Of a stretch of 48,049 bases of DNA, positions 43,658 to 48,049 are shown piece by piece (positions within the stretch are counted from its first letter, which is position 1; each line of letters opens with the position of its first letter). The stretch is from an uncultured Prevotellaceae bacterium (GTDB taxonomy: Bacteria; Bacteroidota; Bacteroidia; Bacteroidales; Bacteroidaceae). Made by a program: the position numbers and the translations under genes. The notes beneath the pieces are model-generated. The model was given only the letters and a program-made list of their open reading frames with translations. It was not told the origin of the DNA and searched no databases. The stretch lies in contig CACXJZ010000013.1 in assembly GCA_902768105.1 (NCBI GenBank), forward strand, positions 1 through 48,049, given 5' to 3'.

Positions 43658-44128
43658 ATGAACAAACGTACTGTACTCATTACAACAATGAGCCTCCTTT
43701 TCTTCTTAATGGGAATCAAACAGGCTACGGCTCAGACCCTGGTATTGCATCACGCCGATGGCACAAAAACCGACGTTGAACTTTATACCCAGCCACAGAT
43801 AAAGTTCCAAAACAACAAGGTTCTTATTACCTCAACGGTTCTTAGCATGGAGTATCCCAAGGAGGATATCCTGCGCTTTACATATAAGGGCAGTTCAAGC
43901 AGCATCAACGGTACAAACAACAATGCCAACTACACGCAAGAGAATGGGCAGATTATCTTCCATGATATCACCGCCGAGAAGATAGCCATCTATACAGCCA
44001 GTGGCATCCGTGTTCCTGTCAGCATCAGCCGAAACGGTAATACTGTTACTCTTCCCCTCAAAGCGATTCCCTCTGGAGTCTATCTGCTTAACGTAAATGG
44101 TCGAACCTCTAAATTTACGAAGAGATGA
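43658..44128 (+). CDS. Small secreted protein with type IX-like C-terminal domain
   Basis: This 156-aa protein has a signal peptide (about 1-26, ending QATAQ). The following beta-rich part starts LVLHHADGTKTDVELYTQPQ, a pattern common at the N-terminus of Bacteroidales secreted proteins. The C-terminal 75 residues resemble a type IX secretion sorting domain: IAIYTASGIRVPVSI, then PSGVYLLNVNGRTSKFTKR. The start is the ATG at 43658. Its stop overlaps the next gene's start (ATGA), so the two are coupled. If the sorting domain is real, the protein would be moved to the cell surface; whether this strain carries the type IX machinery is not visible here. Confidence 0.8.
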   Translation: MNKRTVLITTMSLLFFLMGIKQATAQTLVLHHADGTKTDVELYTQPQIKFQNNKVLITSTVLSMEYPKEDILRFTYKGSSSSINGTNNNANYTQENGQIIFHDITAEKIAIYTASGIRVPVSISRNGNTVTLPLKAIPSGVYLLNVNGRTSKFTKR

Positions 44129-46989
44129 AAAAGCTATACCTAATTATATTATTATTGGGCGTTACATTTAGCGGTATGGCTCAGAATGTGGGAGATGTGT
44201 TATACATCTATCGTAATGATGGGCATATTAATGGCTTCATAGTATCGGAGGTTCAAAGCTTGGGGTACTCCTATGAAGATGAAGAAGGGAACCAATACGA
44301 TGAGATTGTAACGCAGATAGTAACGACAGCAGACAGCATCTATAAGATTCCCATGGCGGTTATTGACAGCATCAGTTTCGTTACGCCAAGGACAGAATAC
44401 CAATCTGATGCGATAAATATTTCAGAGAATTTAATGACTTATGTGGAAAGTAGTGACGGCTTGACTTTCACGTTAAGCAGTTCAACACCCAGCAGTTTAA
44501 TGCCAAAGGTAGGTGACAAGCTTGTTACAGTCGAGATGAACGACAAGTTCCCGAGAGGCTTTGCCGGAGAGGTTGCCGAAGTAAACGGATTGCAGGTAAC
44601 ATGTAAAGCCGTCAATTTGGAAGATGTTCTAAAACAATTCTGTTACGTTTCCTCTACCTATGGAGTCCCCAATAATGAAGCTCCAAGTCTTACTCCTAAG
44701 AGGCTGGAGGGATTTGACTTCTATAAGAATACCTCTTTTACTGTACCCTCACTTCCTGTGACAGGAGGAGCTGAATTTAGTGCGAAAGTATTACCTATGG
44801 ATGTGGCGATTAAATTAGGCAACAATTGGTCCATGAATTATATTCCCTCATTCCATGTCATTTTCACGATGATTGTCAACGAGGTACAAGGAACCTATAT
44901 TAATACCTGTGTCTCCAATGACGTATTATTTGAGGAGGAACTCTCTCTCTACGGCGGTCTTGAATGGTCAAATGATGATCTAGCTTATGAGGTTCCTCTT
45001 GGAACAATAGCTCCTTTTGTCAAGGTTTATTTGAAACCAGGCCTTTTCCTCAAGGCAGGGGCTACAGCGACGTTAAAATTCACAGCTGATCAAAGGTATA
45101 TTCTTTCTGGAGCTTTTGATTATAGCACAAAAGGCGGCCAGTTGCTCAAACCAGCTATTGGAGGAAGAATGGTTTCTTCAAATTTTGACGTGGAAGGTTC
45201 TATTGATGGCACTATAGCAGCTGGTGGCTATATAGATTTGGGATTGGACCTCATGACTGATAATATTGCGAAAATGTGTCTTCATGTAGAATTTGGTTTT
45301 GAAGTTACATCAGATATCGTTCTGTACAATTCTGACATTGCTTCTGCCGACAAGGATACCAAGTTATATGAGAGACTCAAGAATTCAAAGATTGAAGCTA
45401 ATAAATTTATTTCTGGGTCTTTTGTGGTAGGACTAACAGATAAAATAGAATTAAGTAGCGCTCCGCTTGAACTAAAATTCAATATTGACAAGTGGGACTT
45501 AGTGCCAACATTTTCAAACGTCTCGTTCAAACGACTAAAACAGAATCAGACCTATGCTGATGCAAAGGCGACGTTGACAGGCCATTGTGCTTTCCCAGTA
45601 GAAGTAGGATTGGCAGTTCTTGACAAAGATGGTAATGAGTTGAACTCGTATTTCTCCGACGATACTTTTAAGAATGAAGAAATGAATATGGAATATACTT
45701 TCCCCAATTTGTCACTATCTGAGGAGTATGGGCTTTATCCGAAGGTGAAGTGGCTTCACTGGAATATGTTGGCTTCTCCAAACGCTGATATAGAGAAAGA
45801 ACAGTCTGATGTGAGGACATTAGAAGCAGAAGTAACATCATCAAGCACTGCAGTTATATTGGGCGAAGTTGATTATGAAGAAGATATGCCTGGAACGGTG
45901 TTCTTCTATTACGGAACAGACAGAGATCTTCTGACGAATGGCATTCGAATTGATGTTGGCAATGCGAAGGATTGGCGTTGGTCACCATTCAGCTGTGTTT
46001 TGTACGACCTCCAACCAAGTACCACTTATTATTATATGGCAGCGTATGATAATGGTACGGAAGTCCAATATGGTGATGTGTTGAGTTTTACTACTCAAGA
46101 CCCTATCATTATAAGAACAGATGACGCTGTAGATGTGTCGGCAGCTCATGCGACACTTAAAGGCTGTTCTGAACTGACAGGAAGCGACTACAACTATGAA
46201 TATGGCTTTATATATGGTACCTCGAATAACTTAAGCTATTATACTGGCACAGTTGTTGTGGCGAATAATGCATGGTATAGTTATTTCAGTGTTATACTCT
46301 CAACATTGTCGGGAAACAATACCTACTATTATTGCGCATACCTTATTAAGGATGGCCAGATTTTCTACGGAGAAACAAAGAGCTTCACGACAACTCAAGG
46401 GATTAAACCGTGTTCTGATTCTGAGCATCCCCACGTGATTGACTTGGGATTGCCAAGCGGTACGAAATGGGCATGTTGTAATGTAGGTGCATCTGCGCAT
46501 GAAGACTTTGGTGGATTCTACGCCTTTGGCGAAACAACTGAAAAAGAAGACTACTCCCTTGATACGTATCAATATAAGGAGAATGGTCATGTGGTAGGAC
46601 TTGGAGCAAATATCGCTGGAACCAAATATGACGTAGCGCGTGTTCAATGGGGTGCACCATGGATGATGCCAACTGCTGATCAATGTATAGAGTTGATTCA
46701 GCAATGCACTTCAGAATGGGTTGTGGAAAATGATGTGCCTGGCAGATTGTTTGTCGGCCCCAACGGGAATACCATTTTCTTACCTGCAGCAGGCTGGCGT
46801 GAATATACAAATCATCTGGGAGCAAACTATTATGGCTATTACAGAACTTCTACAGCGCATCAGGATCTTACAGAATTTCCATCATGGTATTGGATGGTAG
46901 ACGGTTTTTATTTTTATGAAAGCAGTGTTGAAGTCATTTCCCCTGCAAACTGCATGCATGGATATTCCGTTCGTCCCGTCTGCAAATAA
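44125..46989 (+). CDS. Large secreted FISUMP-domain protein
   Basis: This 954-aa protein has a signal peptide (about 1-20, ending GMAQN). An N-terminal module (about 21-90, VGDVLYIYRNDGHINGFIVS to IDSISFV) resembles the start of many Bacteroidales surface proteins. A long beta-rich region of unknown type follows (about 90-560). Two fibronectin III-like repeats lie at about 565-770, recognisable by EVTSSSTAVILGEVDYEED, PSTTYYYMAAYDNGTEVQYG and NTYYYCAYLIKDGQIFYGE. The C-terminal FISUMP/Fib_succ_major-like domain (about 770-954) begins VIDLGLPSGTKWACCNVGA. It lacks a type IX sorting tail. The gene is visibly more AT-rich than the genes left of 41 kb. It is the last gene of the kinase operon. 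Confidence 0.82.
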   Translation: MKKLYLIILLLGVTFSGMAQNVGDVLYIYRNDGHINGFIVSEVQSLGYSYEDEEGNQYDEIVTQIVTTADSIYKIPMAVIDSISFVTPRTEYQSDAINISENLMTYVESSDGLTFTLSSSTPSSLMPKVGDKLVTVEMNDKFPRGFAGEVAEVNGLQVTCKAVNLEDVLKQFCYVSSTYGVPNNEAPSLTPKRLEGFDFYKNTSFTVPSLPVTGGAEFSAKVLPMDVAIKLGNNWSMNYIPSFHVIFTMIVNEVQGTYINTCVSNDVLFEEELSLYGGLEWSNDDLAYEVPLGTIAPFVKVYLKPGLFLKAGATATLKFTADQRYILSGAFDYSTKGGQLLKPAIGGRMVSSNFDVEGSIDGTIAAGGYIDLGLDLMTDNIAKMCLHVEFGFEVTSDIVLYNSDIASADKDTKLYERLKNSKIEANKFISGSFVVGLTDKIELSSAPLELKFNIDKWDLVPTFSNVSFKRLKQNQTYADAKATLTGHCAFPVEVGLAVLDKDGNELNSYFSDDTFKNEEMNMEYTFPNLSLSEEYGLYPKVKWLHWNMLASPNADIEKEQSDVRTLEAEVTSSSTAVILGEVDYEEDMPGTVFFYYGTDRDLLTNGIRIDVGNAKDWRWSPFSCVLYDLQPSTTYYYMAAYDNGTEVQYGDVLSFTTQDPIIIRTDDAVDVSAAHATLKGCSELTGSDYNYEYGFIYGTSNNLSYYTGTVVVANNAWYSYFSVILSTLSGNNTYYYCAYLIKDGQIFYGETKSFTTTQGIKPCSDSEHPHVIDLGLPSGTKWACCNVGASAHEDFGGFYAFGETTEKEDYSLDTYQYKENGHVVGLGANIAGTKYDVARVQWGAPWMMPTADQCIELIQQCTSEWVVENDVPGRLFVGPNGNTIFLPAAGWREYTNHLGANYYGYYRTSTAHQDLTEFPSWYWMVDGFYFYESSVEVISPANCMHGYSVRPVCK

Positions 46990-47057
46990 CAGAAGTGTTA
47001 ATACATAAATATTGTATGGGCAAAGTTTGGATAATTCAAGAACTAAAAATTCTAATT

Positions 47058-47315
47058 ATGAAAACAAGACATCTATTCCTCGTAGTAGTAACTACTATAC
47101 TGTTAGGCGCTACCATGCCTGTACAGGCACAGAACAACGTCCAACTACACAGTAAAGTCGATTCTGTGAGCTATGCCATAGGAGTATCACAAACCAAAGG
47201 TTTTCTTTCCTATCTTCAAGACGAAAAGAAGGTTAATCTAAAATATTTGGATGACTTTGCAAAAGGAATGAGTATGTCATGCACCTGGTGCCTGACATGT
47301 TCATCTGGCTTATGA
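47058..47315 (+). pseudogene. Truncated FKBP-type peptidyl-prolyl isomerase
   Basis: The reading frame gives a signal peptide (about 1-23, ending PVQAQ) and then the N-terminal helical dimerisation part of FKBP-type isomerases (VDSVSYAIGVSQTKGFLSYL and LKYLDDFAKGM). It breaks off after about 72 residues with an unrelated tail and stop. The FKBP catalytic domain is completely missing. The loss of similarity falls near 47270. The preceding 68 nt after the FISUMP gene hold no clear promoter. Confidence 0.7.
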
Positions 47316-47386
47316 ATACCGTCTACAAGGCCAGTTTTGTGGTTATTCGTGCGTTTTTTCTTAAAAACATTTGGTGGGAAAGATAA
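47279..47386 (+). other. Possible 3' remnant of another gene
   Basis: In a different frame from the FKBP remnant, 35 codons from ATG 47279 encode a hydrophobic/basic stretch starting MHLVPDMFIWLMNTVYKASF and ending KNIWWER, then TAA. It begins where FKBP similarity ends, and reads like the tail end of a protein. The parent family is not recognised. Confidence 0.35.
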
Positions 47387-47401
47387 TAAAGACTATCTTT
47401 G
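47370..47401 (+). promoter_or_regulatory. Promoter upstream of the WG-repeat gene
   Basis: TTTG (47370-47373), 20 nt and TATCTTTG (47394-47401) match the Bacteroidetes consensus very well. The -33 element lies within the end of the small remnant reading frame. No intact gene follows before 47561. Confidence 0.7.
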
Positions 47402-47560
47402 TAGTCACAAAATGTTACTACTTAAAAATTATGAAAAAGACAATCAAACTAGGCAAAGGTAATGCTCTTTAGTACCTTCAGCTTTGAACGTCAGTTCAGG
47501 TCTATGATACAATGTCAATCATACATAAGAAGAAAACAAAACAAATAAAACATTCAGCTT
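47402..47560 (+). other. Leader region with a tiny open reading frame
   Basis: Between the promoter and the WG-repeat remnant is a 13-codon reading frame (47431-47472, MKKTIKLGKGNAL) that ends within a short inverted repeat (AAGGTA and TACCTT, 47456-47461 and 47473-47479 approximately). I see no RNA family or repeat here. It may be an uORF or chance. Confidence 0.3.
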
Positions 47561-48049
47561 ATGAAGACAATTATTAAGGTTATGCTGGCCGTGTTGACCG
47601 GCAGTCGAGCCTGCTCACGTTCGGCAAAACGAACAAGTTTGTTTTTCTCTTTCTTAATCGCAGCCTTCGTGCTGTCGATGGTTCCGACGGAAATATCAAG
47701 GCAATTTCTACGAGGGGCTGGCTTTGGTCGAGGACGACAACGGGAAGTATGGCTTTATTAACGAGACGGGCAAGCTGGTTATTCCCTGCAAGTGGGTAGC
47801 CGCAGAGCCTTTCTCCGAGGGCCTGGCTCGAGTTAGGTACCCTTCCGATGGCTACTTGCTCCCACCATGGGGCTTTATTGACAAAACGGGCAAACTGGTT
47901 ATTCCCTGCAAGTGGGGTAATGCGCGTGATTTTGACAATGGTCTGGCTCGGGTTCTGGATTACGACGGGTGGGGGTTCATTAATAAGAAAGGCAAGGTGG
48001 TCATTCCCTGCAAGTGGAGAAATGCAGAGACATTCTACGAAGGTCTGGC
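47561..48049 (+). pseudogene. WG-repeat protein gene, frameshifted and cut by the window end
   Basis: Signal-peptide-like residues MKTIIKVMLAVLTGS are read from 47561. The related LLTFGKTNKF segment is in a second frame from about 47563. From 47658 a third frame is open to the window edge and encodes three WG-type repeats: YGFINETGKLVIPCKW, WGFIDKTGKLVIPCKW and WGFINKKGKVVIPCKW, each followed by a segment containing EGLA or NGLA. No start codon lies in this third frame. WG-repeat proteins are mostly extracellular or envelope proteins of unknown role. Either two frameshifts broke the gene, or sequencing errors did. Confidence 0.65.
47769..48017 (+). repeat. Three copies of a 27-bp repeat encoding GK(L/V)VIPCKW
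   Basis: Near-identical 27-bp units start at 47769, 47889 and 47991 (spacings 120 and 102 nt). Each encodes Gly-Lys-(Leu/Val)-Val-Ile-Pro-Cys-Lys-Trp of the WG repeats. The first two differ by one base; the third by three to four. Confidence 0.8.

Noticed and set aside
1-48049. CRISPR arrays, insertion sequences, integrases or prophage genes
   Set aside because: No spaced direct repeats, transposase motifs or terminal inverted repeats were found by reading; only the WG-repeat units at the right end recur, and they are coding.

Overview
The window looks like chromosomal DNA of a Bacteroidota bacterium, most likely Prevotella or a close relative. The support is as follows: many promoters fit the Bacteroidetes pattern (TTTG, about 20 nt, then TAnnTTTG); complex I is an eleven-subunit type with fused NuoCD and no NuoEFG; FeoA and FeoB are fused; Rho carries a long disordered insert; glycolysis uses a PPi-dependent phosphofructokinase; and there is a type IX secretion-type C-terminal tail and a FISUMP-type surface domain. 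Species was not determined.

Layout, left to right. On the minus strand (67-7358) are a membrane-spanning TPR/HTH protein, rho, fused feoAB and a GNAT/FemAB-like acyltransferase. On the plus strand (7451-9872) are a nitroreductase, a DUF2520 Rossmann protein, a KdsC-like phosphatase and Maf. A tRNA-Arg(TCT) follows, and directly after it a polysaccharide-export operon (10064-16033): Wzc-type tyrosine kinase with an extreme Tyr/Gly tail, a small HAD protein, Wza-type lipoprotein, a His-rich 63-aa membrane protein and a WbpM/CapD-type dehydratase. htpG lies on the minus strand and is divergent from the nuoA-B-CD-H-I-J-K-L-M-N operon (18315-28370).

A compact minus-strand operon (34049 down to 28406) encodes an 87-aa unknown, a PlsC-like acyltransferase, a large amidase with an inserted golvesin-like domain, a 115-aa unknown and a YgiQ radical SAM protein. 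It is divergent from pfp. Next come a GH25 lysozyme converging on prmA, a secreted Tyr/Trp/Gly-rich low-complexity protein, a FadL-like outer membrane protein and a Gph-type HAD phosphatase.

The right end (41281-48049) is accessory in character and, by eye, more AT-rich than its surroundings. A four-gene operon encodes a membrane-anchored Ser/Thr kinase, a six-helix membrane protein, a small secreted protein and a 954-aa secreted FISUMP protein. After it the sequence is broken: an FKBP-type isomerase truncated before its catalytic domain, a remnant of another reading frame, a well-formed promoter driving no intact gene, and a WG-repeat gene whose 5' part is frameshifted and whose 3' part leaves the window. 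The kinase operon with its decayed neighbours is the best candidate for an undescribed system here; its function cannot be stated from sequence alone.
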